Assembly: GCA_963850345.1 (NCBI GenBank)
Contig: CAWKKW010000006.1
Coordinates: 1 to 64,000, forward strand
Reading direction: 5' to 3'
Source: CAWKKW01 sp963850345
GTDB taxonomy: Bacteria; Acidobacteriota; Terriglobia; Terriglobales; Acidobacteriaceae
DNA: 64,000 bases
Shown: piece by piece, positions 1 to 8,265 of the stretch
Position numbering within the stretch: position 1 is the stretch's first letter
Layout: each line of letters starts with the position of its first letter
Translations under genes and position numbers: made by a program
The notes under the pieces: generated by a model
The model's input: the letters and a program-made list of their open reading frames with translations, nothing else
Database searches by the model: none
What the model was told of the DNA's origin: nothing

Positions 1-67
1 ACCAGCGAAGGAAAGCCGTGGCAATATGCGCTCATCCCACATGATGTCATATCTAACAACATGACGA

Positions 68-2097
68 TCAAAGGACTAAGCGAGCGATATCGCTGCAGCT
101 AGATATGAATTGACGGTCTGAAGAACTCGGCGTCGAAAACATGTCCTCCAAAGTTGCCTCATTAAGGACATCTTCCATTTCCTCGTCACGAGGAACAACT
201 GGCGCAGTTGCCTTGATTCTTTGTGCGAGGTTGAAAACCCGCGAATGGGCTCGTTTCAGGATGAGATCGTACAGGCAGGGCATGACAGTTGTCCCTATCG
301 CCCACGGTCATCTTTTCTAAGCCTGCCTCGATACTTGCCCCGAGCACGAAGGCTTCAATGACGGTGGTGTTCTGGGCACAACCGGTCTTGCGAAGCTCTA
401 CTGCATAGCCTCTTGCTTGGTCGAGCTCGTTCTGTTTCACGCAGAAATCGCCTCGCTTCAGCTCTACGATCAATATCTTTCTTATCCCGGAAACTTCGCC
501 GTCAGTAAAGTCATCTGCCGCGTATAGTCCAATCGTGGAATCCGGGAGTACGACAAAATCGGGGCGTTTGCGAGACCCTAGTATATTCTTGCGCTCGAGA
601 GAGACTCCTGAACAACATGCGTCATGCCCCTATTTGAGGTAAATTCAACGGATTCATATTCCGGACCGAACATCCAGAGCCCGCGTTCGAAAAGTGGCTG
701 AATGTCATGAACTTCATCTGAATGTCGATTTCGGACTAGCTCCTGCAGTTCCTTGATCACAGAAGTCCTCCCGTCCAACTCGCTCAAGACGATCTCTGCA
801 TTGCTTGCAGACCACTTCTGCATTAGATTATTCCAGGTATCTAAATCCTCTGTTGAACACATGGCGAGCTGTTTCAACAGATCATAACCCGATCTGCTTT
901 GTTCCAATTTTCCCCAAATCGCAACCGTCTGCGCTAATTGCTTGCTTGTGAGGTTAGGGCATTTTCTTGGCGCTTCGTCTAAGAACTTACCAATTTGCCA
1001 TTGCGATACCGGGGGCAATTGCTTTATGAGTGCGCGGTCTCCGCATATGGACTCGACTTTTTCGAAGCCTTGCTGATCGTTCTACAACCAGCGTCTTCAA
1101 CTCGTCTAGGATAGCTTTGTGAACGCCCCTTCGAACCCCATCCACCTTAGGCGTTGATTTGAATCCGCTCCAGTCTTCTTTCGTATCATCAAGAAGCAGG
1201 TCGGCCTCTACCACAAAGCTAAACCGTTTCGCCTCTCCAGACCTCCCGTCGAGATACTGTCCCTCGCCGTCAAGTCCTTCCCAAGACGGCTCACCAACCA
1301 TTCGAGCGTTGACCCACCAGGCGATACCCTTTAGCCGATTCGTGCGCTCCTGTTTCTGCGGGTCCAAGCGGTAAAGCCGCACAGTGCCAACGCCATCGAT
1401 TTCAATGTCGATCTTGGAAATTCTTTCCTTCAAATCAAGAAGTTGAACTTGTTGGCGATTTACGCATACTTGAAAACTAGGAACGACAGCAAACTTAGAC
1501 CCAATCAATTCTCGGATATGACTGTCAGTTAAGGCGACAGTTGAACTTATCAATGAGATCGAAGTTCCATGGCCGCTCTTCTTGCCTCTGTTTTGTGATT
1601 CTGAAGCCGAATGGCGAGGAGCCCCCGTTGGTTTCGACGATATTAGCGTGTACCGATCGGCCGTTCTTCCAGGTCTCTATCTTGTATTGGTCTGCAAAAC
1701 AAAATGGACTGAAGCGCCCCTTACCATTGTGCCCGAATGCTCTTCTCTTATTCCCGGACATCCCCACTGGGAACTCCACGTACGGTCCTTGAGTTTGGAG
1801 GCGATCGTATTTAATTGTTCTCCAGCGAGATTCAAGCTCCTCGGCCGTCATTCCAGTTCCATCATCTGTCACAGCAAGTCTGTCGCCCGGAAGTACGGGC
1901 CACGTCACATCAACCCGGGATGCGCCCGCATCATATGAATTGGCTATTAGTTCCAGAATCGCGATCTCTGGATTGTCCATGATCTGGCCTACATGGTCAC
2001 GGAGAAAGCCCGCTCCAAAGGCAAACTGATCATTTGAATGAGTTGTTGATTTGCCCCTTGCCATTAGTCTTTCCCATCCAGAATTGATAGTAAACAT
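68..2097 (-). pseudogene. Frameshifted GHKL ATPase / PD-(D/E)XK nuclease (paraMORC-like)
   Basis: Five consecutive minus-strand pieces (2097-1525, 1553-987, 1018-578, about 590-290, 283-68) form one ancestral protein broken by four frameshifts. The first piece has the GHKL/Hsp90-type ATP-binding fold: N box ELIANSYDAGA, then VTDDGTGM and the GHNGKGRF lid. The fourth piece has a nuclease-like core, RPDFVVLPD followed about 20 residues later by ILIVELKRGDF, that is D...ExK as in PD-(D/E)XK and Shedu-like (DUF4263) nucleases. GHKL ATPases linked to restriction-type nucleases are known as the bacterial relatives of MORC proteins, and a defence role was probable before decay (inference). No single frame covers more than 190 residues, so a functional product is unlikely unless the frameshifts are sequence errors. 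The gene begins with a Met-Phe start at 2097; a start at the internal MARGKSTTHS is equally possible. Confidence 0.75.
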
Positions 2098-2480
2098 TCT
2101 AGCCCTTTGGTCTGATTCCTAATCGAGCACGACTTCACACTCCCAAATTGATCCAAACTGTTTTTGTACCCCGATTCCCGAGAAAAGCAATACCTGCCGC
2201 CGAAATCCCTAAGGGGAGTGAGTGTACCGGAACATCCGTTACACTTTGGACCGGGCACATCCGTTACAAGTCCCTTGCGGAGTTGAGGGCTTGAATTGAG
2301 GTTATGGTTGGTCTTTGCCGTTGCTCCTAAACACCTAACCCGCCGTCGAGGCCGTGGCAATGTGGGAATCCTGAAGGGATTTCCAAAGAGTGTGGGAAGG
2401 GTGGAAAGCCGGTTTTATGGCTTTCCATGCTTTCCATACTCTGTCATTTCCATGGCCTGCCTTGGGGGCGGGATCAGAAT
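2098..2480. other. Non-coding stretch with IS remnants
   Basis: No convincing gene. Short open frames here are low-complexity. The stretch holds an IS481-like end motif (2237-2268) and a small stem-loop (2403-2426, 8-bp stem ggaaagcc/ggctttcc with an 8-base loop). It separates the broken ATPase gene from the cassette-like array and is probably the worn edge of an insertion sequence. Confidence 0.5.
2237..2268. repeat. IS481-like end motif, left copy
   Basis: The 32-bp motif begins and ends with cgttaca (2237-2243 and 2262-2268), with gacc and acat in between. The same 32-bp layout, read on the other strand, occurs at 6070-6101 beside the IS481 transposase. The two copies point towards each other, as the ends of one mobile unit would. 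Such paired direct repeats are common at IS481-type ends (established knowledge, from memory). Matching is strong at the two cgttaca boxes and the gacc/acat core and weak between them. Confidence 0.5.
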
Positions 2481-2512
2481 GTGAAGTTGCCGAAATCCCC
2501 GTTTTCAAGGAG
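2481..2512. repeat. Cassette-type palindrome, right half only (site A)
   Basis: The sequence gtgaagttgccgaaatcccc and the following gttttcaagg match the right arms of sites B, C and D (consensus gaagttgccgaaaccccgtt). No matching left arm is found in the 200 bp to the left, so this is a half site, probably truncated by the insertion-sequence remnant next to it. Confidence 0.55.
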
Positions 2513-2524
2513 CCGCCAGAACAA

Positions 2525-2977
2525 CTACTGATAGGCCGTGTGCTGCGGGAAGCCTTGATAGCGGATCGACGTGGCGCCGAGGTGGTCTAGCTTTTGCATG
2601 ATATCGATGGCTTCTAGTCCGCACACATCGCAGGTGACGAGCAAGGTTGAAGGGTTGTCATAACGGAGCCTTACTTTTGAAGCTTTCGTGGCAACTAACG
2701 CCGATCTCTTCTCGATGTCCTCGTCGTTTGTGACCTTTACGACGTCTTCATTATCCGAAACAATGAGCACATAAAAAACATTGGCGCTAAGTGCAGCATG
2801 GCGATAGCGCTCGACGAGAATTGCGGACGACCGACCATTTGGATTCTTGCTTTGGTCGACAACGGTATTTGTCATAGGAGCCGGTTTGCAACTGATGAGC
2901 ATGATTGCCACAGCAAAAGAAAGGACACCTGCCGTCCGAACACTACATCGAAAACCACGTTCTAAGAGCACAATCAT
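2525..2977 (-). CDS. Putative lipoprotein in cassette 1, unknown function
   Basis: A 150-residue protein. The chosen start (MIVLLERGFR) gives a hydrophobic signal segment followed by the lipobox L-I-S-C with Cys30 as the lipidation site, so it is probably anchored in the cell envelope. A longer frame opens further upstream, but it would run through palindrome B and is less likely. The mature part contains a run predicted to be alpha/beta (HAALSANVFYVLIVSDNEDV) and a pair of cysteines in VTCDVCGLEA. No family is recognised. The gene is the only one between half site A and site B and is transcribed leftwards, opposite to the next gene. Confidence 0.55.
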   Translation of the reverse strand: MIVLLERGFRCSVRTAGVLSFAVAIMLISCKPAPMTNTVVDQSKNPNGRSSAILVERYRHAALSANVFYVLIVSDNEDVVKVTNDEDIEKRSALVATKASKVRLRYDNPSTLLVTCDVCGLEAIDIMQKLDHLGATSIRYQGFPQHTAYQ

Positions 2978-3006
2978 CGAGCAAGTATAGCCATTCTTCC
3001 CGAAAC

Positions 3007-3088
3007 TCCCGCAAAGTCGGGTTGTCGGCAAGTTCGTGGTCCCAGAAGCTCGAACAGGACGAAGTTGGTCAAACCCCGTTTTGAGGGA
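3007..3088. repeat. Cassette-type imperfect palindrome (site B)
   Basis: The left arm, starting tcccgcaaagtcgggttgtc (3007-3036), is nearly complementary to the right arm, cgaagttggtcaaaccccgt and on (3060-3088), with a short unpaired middle. The left arm has an extra base relative to the right arm in the aagtcggg/aacgggg segment, which would bulge out of the stem. Closely related arms recur at sites C, D and E. It lies between two divergent single genes. Confidence 0.7.
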
Positions 3089-3115
3089 ACGTCCCACCCC
3101 GGGTATTCTCAACCC

Positions 3116-3562
3116 ATGAACTACGCGACTGTCGTGCCTGAGTTGTTCAGCCGATTTCCCAAGCTAGAAGCTGCTTATCGTGGAGAGTTCGCATATATGG
3201 GAGACGAAGAACCCGGGCAATACATTGTCTTCGGCTCGATCCTCATACCTGCCCTGACCGCTGCACTGGAGAATGGAGATCTGGGGACGATTTTGCCAAT
3301 CTGCGCATTCTTGGAGGATGTCTCGACCGCTGCCCGCCACGACGGCGCTCTGGAGGCGCTGTTGAAGGTCGAGGTGGCAGAGTGGCTTGGATGGGCGGCG
3401 AACGAGGAGCGACTTGCTCCATGGCTAGGTACAGAGACAAAACGCATCTGCAACTATGTTCCTGGGCTTGCGACGCAACGACTCCAGCTACGGTCTGAAG
3501 AGAAAGCTAACACGATCACTGCTCGGATCGCTGCAACAATCAAAAGTCTCAAGCCAAGGTAA
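3116..3562 (+). CDS. DUF7674-like protein in cassette 2
   Basis: A 148-residue soluble protein starting MNYATVVPEL. The pattern PELFSRFPKLE, then a long helical stretch ILPICAFLEDVSTAARHD and EVAEWLG, resembles the DUF7674 family, small bacterial proteins of unknown function often found in toxin-immunity or cassette contexts (family recalled, not searched). There is no signal peptide and there are no membrane segments. It fills most of the 480 bp between palindromes B and C, leaving only 27 bp before the start and 8 bp after the stop, as is typical of a gene cassette. Confidence 0.6.
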   Translation: MNYATVVPELFSRFPKLEAAYRGEFAYMGDEEPGQYIVFGSILIPALTAALENGDLGTILPICAFLEDVSTAARHDGALEALLKVEVAEWLGWAANEERLAPWLGTETKRICNYVPGLATQRLQLRSEEKANTITARIAATIKSLKPR

Positions 3563-3570
3563 GTTGAAGA

Positions 3571-3652
3571 TTCCCGTAAGTCGGGTTATCGGCAATCTCC
3601 GGCTCCCGACCATCCGACCTCGTTGAAATTGCCGAAACCCCGTTCGTGGGAA
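3571..3652. repeat. Cassette-type imperfect palindrome (site C)
   Basis: The left arm, ttcccgtaagtcgggttatc and on (3571-3600), pairs with the right arm, gttgaaattgccgaaacccc and on (3622-3652). This is the cleanest of the four palindromes: outer ttccc/gggaa, then cg, gggtt/aaccc-like and cggcaat/attgccg all pair. It begins 8 bp after the stop of the DUF7674-like gene. Confidence 0.7.
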
Positions 3653-3672
3653 GTAAAGCCTCGTCGAGATAG

Positions 3673-4122
3673 CTATCTCAACTTCATCGAGCTGGTTTCC
3701 AACAGCACTGGCGTATGGTGATGGCCAGAGATAGCTCCAAAGAGCTTTCCCGTAGCTAAGACAGGTTTCCCGACGAGTCCTTTGTATAGATCGTAATCTC
3801 TGGGGCTAAGTACAAGCTGAATGCTGTGTACGCCCTTCTGAAGGGGATTAAGATCGGGCCCGTTTTTGTCTTCATAAACACAGATGGGCTTTAGAAGCTC
3901 GACAAACCAATAGGTCTCCTTCGCATCCCCTTTGTGCACGTTCTCATAGTTGGGCTGACCGGGAAAGCTCTTGCGAGCGAGAGTGCCGCTAACAACGGTG
4001 ATGGCGGGCCCGTAGGCCAAACATGCAGACGACATTGTGCTTTGGGCTTCGGAGGCCGTGACCATCAGGAGATAGACAACCAATATCTTGATCGCCACCG
4101 CATATCTCGGGGGAACTCTCAT
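3673..4122 (-). CDS. DUF4431-like exported protein in cassette 3
   Basis: A 149-residue protein with an N-terminal signal peptide (hydrophobic core IKILVVYLLMVTA, cleavage near SEA-QS). The mature part carries CLAYGPAITVVSGTL, then FPGQPNYENVHKGDAKETYW and LLKPICVYED, ending with ATGKLFGAISGHH. This order matches the DUF4431 family of small exported proteins of unknown function (recalled). It probably acts in the periplasm or envelope; two cysteines (CLAY and ICVY) could form a disulphide. It is transcribed leftwards, ends 21 bp from palindrome C, and starts 46 bp from palindrome D. Confidence 0.65.
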   Translation of the reverse strand: MRVPPRYAVAIKILVVYLLMVTASEAQSTMSSACLAYGPAITVVSGTLARKSFPGQPNYENVHKGDAKETYWFVELLKPICVYEDKNGPDLNPLQKGVHSIQLVLSPRDYDLYKGLVGKPVLATGKLFGAISGHHHTPVLLETSSMKLR

Positions 4123-4167
4123 TCACCAATTGTAGTCATGCTGTTAGCGTCGGCTCTGGACCTAAAC

Positions 4168-4274
4168 TGCCCGCAAAGTCAGGTTTGCGGCAACTTCGGG
4201 TGTCCGGGACGGCGGATCAGGCGGACGGACGGCGGATGGGGTCGAGGCTGGTGAAAACCGCGTTTACCGGGACC
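4168..4274. repeat. Cassette-type imperfect palindrome (site D)
   Basis: The left arm, tgcccgcaaagtcaggtttg and on (4168-4198), pairs imperfectly with the right arm, cgaggctggtgaaaaccgcg and on (4243-4274). The middle is longer than in B and C because of a tandem duplication of ggacggcggat (near 4208 and 4226). Variable middle length with conserved arms is what integron attC sites also show, but the GTTRRRY core expected there is not seen. Confidence 0.6.
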
Positions 4275-4302
4275 CTGCGTGCCGGCCTGTTAGCCTTGTC
4301 GA

Positions 4303-4713
4303 ATGGTGAAGAAAGCTAGCCTCTCCATCCCGGCCTGTCTGACAGGAATTTTATTGGCAGGCTGCGCCAAGCCAGACTCGGTGACCATCATCAAAGCACC
4401 CGTAGACGGCATGTTCTACACAGTGGAGGTTTCGAGAGCAGCAGGCCCTGCTGCCGATACAACCCGGATGTATGCCCATCTAGAGCGCAATGGGAAAACT
4501 AGAAAGATACTCGTGATGGAAGGAGAAAACATCACTGTTGGGAGCTTTTCTTGGAATAATCCGCACCAAGCGACCATATGCCTCGACGGGGGCATCACTG
4601 ATGTATTCCGAAATCAGGTGACACTGATCATAGGAGACTCGGTGGCCGACTCCGAGACAGTTCATCATGAACTGAAAGAGGACTGTACGGTCGTAACGCC
4701 ACCTTCCAAGTAA
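4303..4713 (+). CDS. Putative lipoprotein in cassette 4, unknown function
   Basis: A 136-residue protein with a classic lipoprotein signal: MVKKASLSIPACLTGILLAGC, lipobox LAGC, Cys21. It is probably held in the outer or inner membrane facing the periplasm. The mature part is rich in beta-strand patterns (GMFYTVEVSRAAG, KTRKILVMEGENITVGSF) and may form a small immunoglobulin-like fold; no family is recognised. It sits 28 bp after palindrome D and is followed 37 bp later by half palindrome E. Confidence 0.6.
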   Translation: MVKKASLSIPACLTGILLAGCAKPDSVTIIKAPVDGMFYTVEVSRAAGPAADTTRMYAHLERNGKTRKILVMEGENITVGSFSWNNPHQATICLDGGITDVFRNQVTLIIGDSVADSETVHHELKEDCTVVTPPSK

Positions 4714-4750
4714 GGTTGCAGTTCCACTCGCTCGCGAAATCGCAGGAAGA

Positions 4751-4784
4751 TTCCCGTGAAGTCAGTGTTTGCGGCAAGTTCGAG
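4751..4784. repeat. Cassette-type palindrome, left half only (site E)
   Basis: The sequence ttcccgtgaagtcagtgttt, then gcggcaagttcgag, matches the left arms of sites B-D. The right arm is absent: six bases further on a different hairpin and the IS481 transposase region begin. The most likely reading is an insertion or deletion that cut the array here. Confidence 0.6.
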
Positions 4785-4790
4785 CTATAC

Positions 4791-4824
4791 GGAGGGAGAA
4801 AGCCAAAATTGGCTTTCTCCCTCC
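4791..4824. terminator. Perfect 16-bp stem hairpin
   Basis: Positions 4791-4806 (ggagggagaaagccaa) are exactly complementary to 4809-4824, separated by two bases. There is no clear T-run on either side. It lies just beyond the 3' end of the minus-strand transposase reading frame, so it could end its transcription. It could also block read-through into the element or mark its end. Confidence 0.5.
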
Positions 4825-4849
4825 CGTCGTTTCCGATCTCAGACTAAGG

Positions 4850-6013
4850 CTAAGGCAGCGCTCTCACAGGTCTGAATCTCAACTCCGTCACGTCCAACTC
4901 GCCAAGCTCGATCTCTCGAAAGTAAACCCTGAAAATCTCCTCATCCATCTCCTCGAAGCCGAGATCTTCGAAGGAGAAGACCTGGCTGATGAAGACACGA
5001 TCTTTGTGCCAGCTGATATCGCCACTCGTGTTGACCCTTCTGGTCTGAAAGCCTCTTGGATAAGTGAACGGCGTGAGTCTCTTGGAAACATGATTGAGCT
5101 GCGCTGGTACAGGCTTGCAGGCGTCTCGTTGTTCAGTCCTTCATGCGGTCGCTCATGGTTGAAGATCTGCCGGAAGCGATCGAACTTCTTCTGTTGCAGC
5201 CTGAGCGTCAGTGCTGGCGGTTTCGTCGTGTCTTCCTTTAGGGTCCGATGCATCCGTTCATGTCGGCCGTTCTGCTGCGGTCTGCCTGGCTGAATGCGTT
5301 CATGCACGATACCCATCTTCGTCCAGCTCAAGAGAGAGCTTGGACAGGCCGAGCAGGCCGGTCCCGGCAAACGGCGCGCCATTGTCCGTGCGGATCCGTG
5401 CCGGCATGCCGTACTCACGCATCGCGGCTTCGCAGACTGCTACGACTTGGCTCAGGTCCATGCGTGATACTGTCTGGCAGCGGATGAGGTACCGACTGTG
5501 TGCGTCAGTGATCGTGAAAGGATCGCACCTGGTGCCATCACCTGTGCTGAAGTAGCCCTTGAAATCCATGCACCAGAGCTGATTTGGTGCGGTGACCTCA
5601 GAGAACGGCTCCGAGTAAGGAGTCGTCCGGCGCTTCTTCTGCTTGGGATTGGTGAGCCCGGCCCTGTGAGGATGTTGCCGAAGGTGCTGGCTGCCGGCCA
5701 GTTCACGCGAGGCTGAAGCTTCTCCAAGCGTGCCTTTAGCTTCCGTGCTCCCCAGCTCGGGTGCTTGCTCCGAAGGGCGAGGATCGCGTTCTCGGTGGCC
5801 TCTGAAGTTGCGTGACGAGCATCCGTGTGGCTTACTGCTCAGGTCCAGCAGTCCTTCCGGACCTACTTCCTTGTAGCGGTTGATCCAACGGTAGCCCGTT
5901 GGCCGTGACACTCCGAACTCGCGGCAAAGATCCGATAGGGACATCTCCTCCTTTTGGTAGCTCGATAGGAACTGCAGACGTTGATCCACGATACGACTCT
6001 CTTTCCAGGGCAT
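4850..6013 (-). pseudogene. IS481-family transposase, frameshifted
   Basis: The protein starts MPWKESRIVDQRLQFLSSYQ, a typical IS481 beginning, followed by the helix-turn-helix LCREFGVSRPTGYRWINRYK. The DDE catalytic core is visible: first Asp in QLWCMDFKGYF, second in RTDNGAPFAG, and Glu in PQQNGRHERMHRTLKED. The reading frame changes about four times (near 5845, 5680, 5390 and 5085), and the C-terminal piece ending GELDVTELRFRPVRALP lies in a further frame that stops at 4850. No intact transposase can be made without frame correction. The start-proximal end motif lies at 6070-6101; the other end is not found next to the stop. Confidence 0.8.
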
Positions 6014-6359
6014 ACCGCATCATCGTGCGTACGACCAAAGCCGAGGAACCATCAGGGTTCCCGCTTCGCTGTAACGCATGTCTTTGGTCTGTTTTGTAAC
6101 GCAAGTGCTAAGTACGCTCAGGAGCTCCGCCCCTCGCGCCCGCAAGGGGTTTCCCCAGGCTTCCGCGCTTCGCTTGTGCAGCCCTCCGCTTCGCTCCGCC
6201 CTTTCCACTCCCGCTTCGCTCCGTTCCAAGGGTGGGAGATCCCCCTCCCCTTGCGCTTGCTACCCCCCGCCTTCGCCAGGAGGCGTTCGGCATGTATGTA
6301 CACGCCGCCGCCCGATTTAAGGGCAAAGGCCAGTGCAACAGCCCAAGGAGGAAGCACCC
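6014..6359. other. IS end and leader of the ardC-like gene
   Basis: No protein gene is supported. The first 90 bp are the transposase promoter side and IS end. From about 6120 the sequence is GC-rich with several copies of a cgcttcgct(ccg) motif (near 6166, 6190 and 6212), a pattern that looks like a plasmid or integrative-element leader. A good ribosome binding site, aaggagg (about 6345-6351), sits before the ATG at 6360. Confidence 0.45.
6070..6101. repeat. IS481-like end motif, right copy
   Basis: Two tgtaacg boxes (6070-6076 and 6095-6101) with atgt and ggtc between them. It has the same 32-bp spacing as the inverted copy at 2237-2268. It lies 57 bp upstream of the transposase start, where a terminal repeat is expected. 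Confidence 0.55.
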
Positions 6360-7274
6360 ATGAACACCACCGCCGCAGCCGTCAACCAGTCCACCGCCAA
6401 CACCAACAAGCAGCAGAAGCAGACCGCGAAAGAAGTAATCGCGGCCAACGTGCAAGCCCTCATCGAGCAGTTGGAGCAGGGACACTCCGAAGCCCTCACC
6501 GCCTACCTCACCGCAATGGGCAGGTTTCACAATTACAGCTTTGGCAACATTCTGGAAATTGCACGGCAGAAGCCGGACGCAACCCGCGTTGCTGGCCTCT
6601 ATGCGTGGAACCAGCTTGGCCGCAAGGTCAAGAAGGGCGAACGCGGCATCCGCATTCTCGCTCCCGTGATCGGGATTCGCCGGAAGAAGGATGAGGAAGC
6701 CGAGAAGGACATCCGCACTCAGAATCAGGCCGTTTTGGTTGGATTCCGCGCCGCCTATGTCTTCGATGTGAGCCAGACCGAAGGCAAAGAGCTTCCCGAA
6801 TTCTCCGAGCGCGTCTCCGGCAGCGCCGGAGAGTACCGCGACCGCCTTGTGGATTTTGTCATTGCTCAGGGCATCGCGCTGGAGTTCAAAGAGAGCATCG
6901 CCCCCGCCCTTGGCATGAGCTACGGAGGCAAGATCGCTTTGCTTCCCGGCCAGTCTTCCGCCGAGGAGTTCTCAACCCTTGTGCATGAACTGGCGCACGA
7001 GATGTTGCACAAGGCCGAACGCCGCACCGCCACCACCAAGACCGTACGCGAAACCGAGGCCGAGGCAGTTGCCTTTGTGGTCGGAAAGACCATCGGCCTT
7101 GAGACGGGCAGGGCATCGGCGGATTACATCCACCTGTACCACGGCAACGCGGCCCTGCTCACCGAGAGCTTGGAAGTGATCCAGAAGACTTCCGCCGTCA
7201 TTCTCTCCGCAATCGAAAACCCCGCAGCAGAGACAGCCGAAGAACCGGAGCCGGAACTGGCGCAAGCCAGCTAA
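6360..7274 (+). CDS. ArdC-like antirestriction protein with zinc-peptidase motif
   Basis: A 304-residue protein. Residues about 20-130 match the ArdC N-terminal domain (FHNYSFGNILEIARQ, then GLYAWNQLGRKVKKGERGI and a second part with VGFRAAYVFDVSQTEG). Residues about 205-225 carry the metallopeptidase motif LVHELAHEMLH (HExxH). ArdC proteins bind single-stranded DNA and protect incoming plasmids or conjugative elements from restriction (established for the family). The start at 6360 is chosen because an aaggagg site lies 8 bases upstream; a longer frame would begin inside the leader. It precedes parB by 81 bp, so both probably belong to the maintenance region of a plasmid-derived or integrative element. 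Confidence 0.85.
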   Translation: MNTTAAAVNQSTANTNKQQKQTAKEVIAANVQALIEQLEQGHSEALTAYLTAMGRFHNYSFGNILEIARQKPDATRVAGLYAWNQLGRKVKKGERGIRILAPVIGIRRKKDEEAEKDIRTQNQAVLVGFRAAYVFDVSQTEGKELPEFSERVSGSAGEYRDRLVDFVIAQGIALEFKESIAPALGMSYGGKIALLPGQSSAEEFSTLVHELAHEMLHKAERRTATTKTVRETEAEAVAFVVGKTIGLETGRASADYIHLYHGNAALLTESLEVIQKTSAVILSAIENPAAETAEEPEPELAQAS

Positions 7275-7355
7275 CCGCGACTTTGACGATGCGGACGGCC
7301 CCGCGCCGTCCGCTCAACTCCCCGCAACGCCCAACCGCTCAAAGGAGAGCAACCC

Positions 7356-8147
7356 ATGAATACGAACACCGCGACTGAATACCGCAACCTTCCCCTTGCC
7401 GTCCTCACCGAGTCCGCCACCAACCCGCGCCGAATTTTCGAGGATTCCGCCCTCAAGGAACTGGCCGAAAGCATCCGCAGCCAGGGCGTTCTCTCTCCCT
7501 TGCTTGTGCGGCCTCTCACCGATCAGAGCTTCGAGATTGTCGCCGGAGCCAGACGCTATCGCGCCGCGCAGATGGCGGAAGCCCCAACCGTTCCCGTCCG
7601 CATCGTCAACCTCACCGACGCCGAGGCATTGGAGGCGCAGCTAATCGAAAATCTGCAACGCCGCGACGTTCACCCGCTGGAGGAGGCGCAGGGATTCAAA
7701 GCCCTGCTCAACTTGGAAGACCCGAAGTACAGCATCGAGCAGATCGCCGCGAAAGTTGGAAAAACGCCAGCATATTGTGCGCAGCGAGTCCGTTTGACCG
7801 AGCTTGCCGCGCCAGTGGTCGAGGCGTTCTATGCCGAGGAGATCGGCGTTGGCCATGCCTTGCTGCTCGCCAAATTGCAGCCAGCACAGCAGGAACAGGC
7901 ACTCGCCAATTGCTTCCGCGAGGAGTGGAACGGAGCCGGAGCCAAGGCCAAACGCATCCTGCTCCCGGTTCGGCACCTGCAACAGTGGATTGAGCATAAC
8001 GTCCTCTTGCTCTTGAAACAGGCACCTTTCAACAAACGCGACCCGCAACTTGTTCCCGCCGCCGGAAGCTGCGTCGATTGCCCCAAGCGCACCGGACACA
8101 ACAAACTGCTCTTTGCCGATGTCAGCGGGAATTCCGACGCTTGTAAG
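7356..8147 (+). pseudogene. parB: parB-like gene, 5' part, split by a transposon
   Basis: Codes for the first 264 residues of a ParB/RepB/Spo0J-family DNA-binding partition protein. It has the N-terminal CTPase/ParB domain (LTESATNPRRIF, then VAGARRYRAAQMA and LIENLQRRDVHPLEEAQGF), then a helix-turn-helix (IEQIAAKVGKTPAYCAQRVR). It stops being ParB after the Cys-rich segment CVDCPKRTGHNKLLFAD...DAC. The missing part resumes in frame at 12510. The ribosome binding site aaggag lies just before ATG 7356. Without the 4.36-kb insert the two halves would join as ...SDAC-TDPDCYAAKL.... The truncated product would run a further 22 residues into the transposon end and stop at 8213. Confidence 0.85.
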
Positions 8148-8214
8148 TTATGTGGAATCTGGGCAACCGCAAGTCTTTCCTGTTGGCTCTTCGCCGACGC
8201 GACAACCGCGTGAG
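8148..8214 (+). repeat. Left terminal inverted repeat of the Tn554-like element
   Basis: 67 bp, differing from the inverted right copy at only a few positions: ccgc against attgc near base 20, and tgtt against tgct near base 35. The near-identity suggests a recent insertion. It contains the GC-rich tract cgccgacgcgacaaccgcg near its inner end. Confidence 0.85.
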
Positions 8215-8265
8215 TCGCAGCTGTCCGGCCATCTGTTCTTCTGGGACCTCCACCAGGAGGTTCAT

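Noticed and set aside
2296..2590. Small overlapping plus-strand frames
   Set aside because: Repetitive Phe/His-rich translations in IS-remnant DNA with no ribosome binding site.
2481..4784. Canonical integron with attC sites
   Set aside because: No GTTRRRY/RYYYAAC core pair could be placed at the ends of the palindromes and no integron integrase is present; kept as a separate finding of unknown type.
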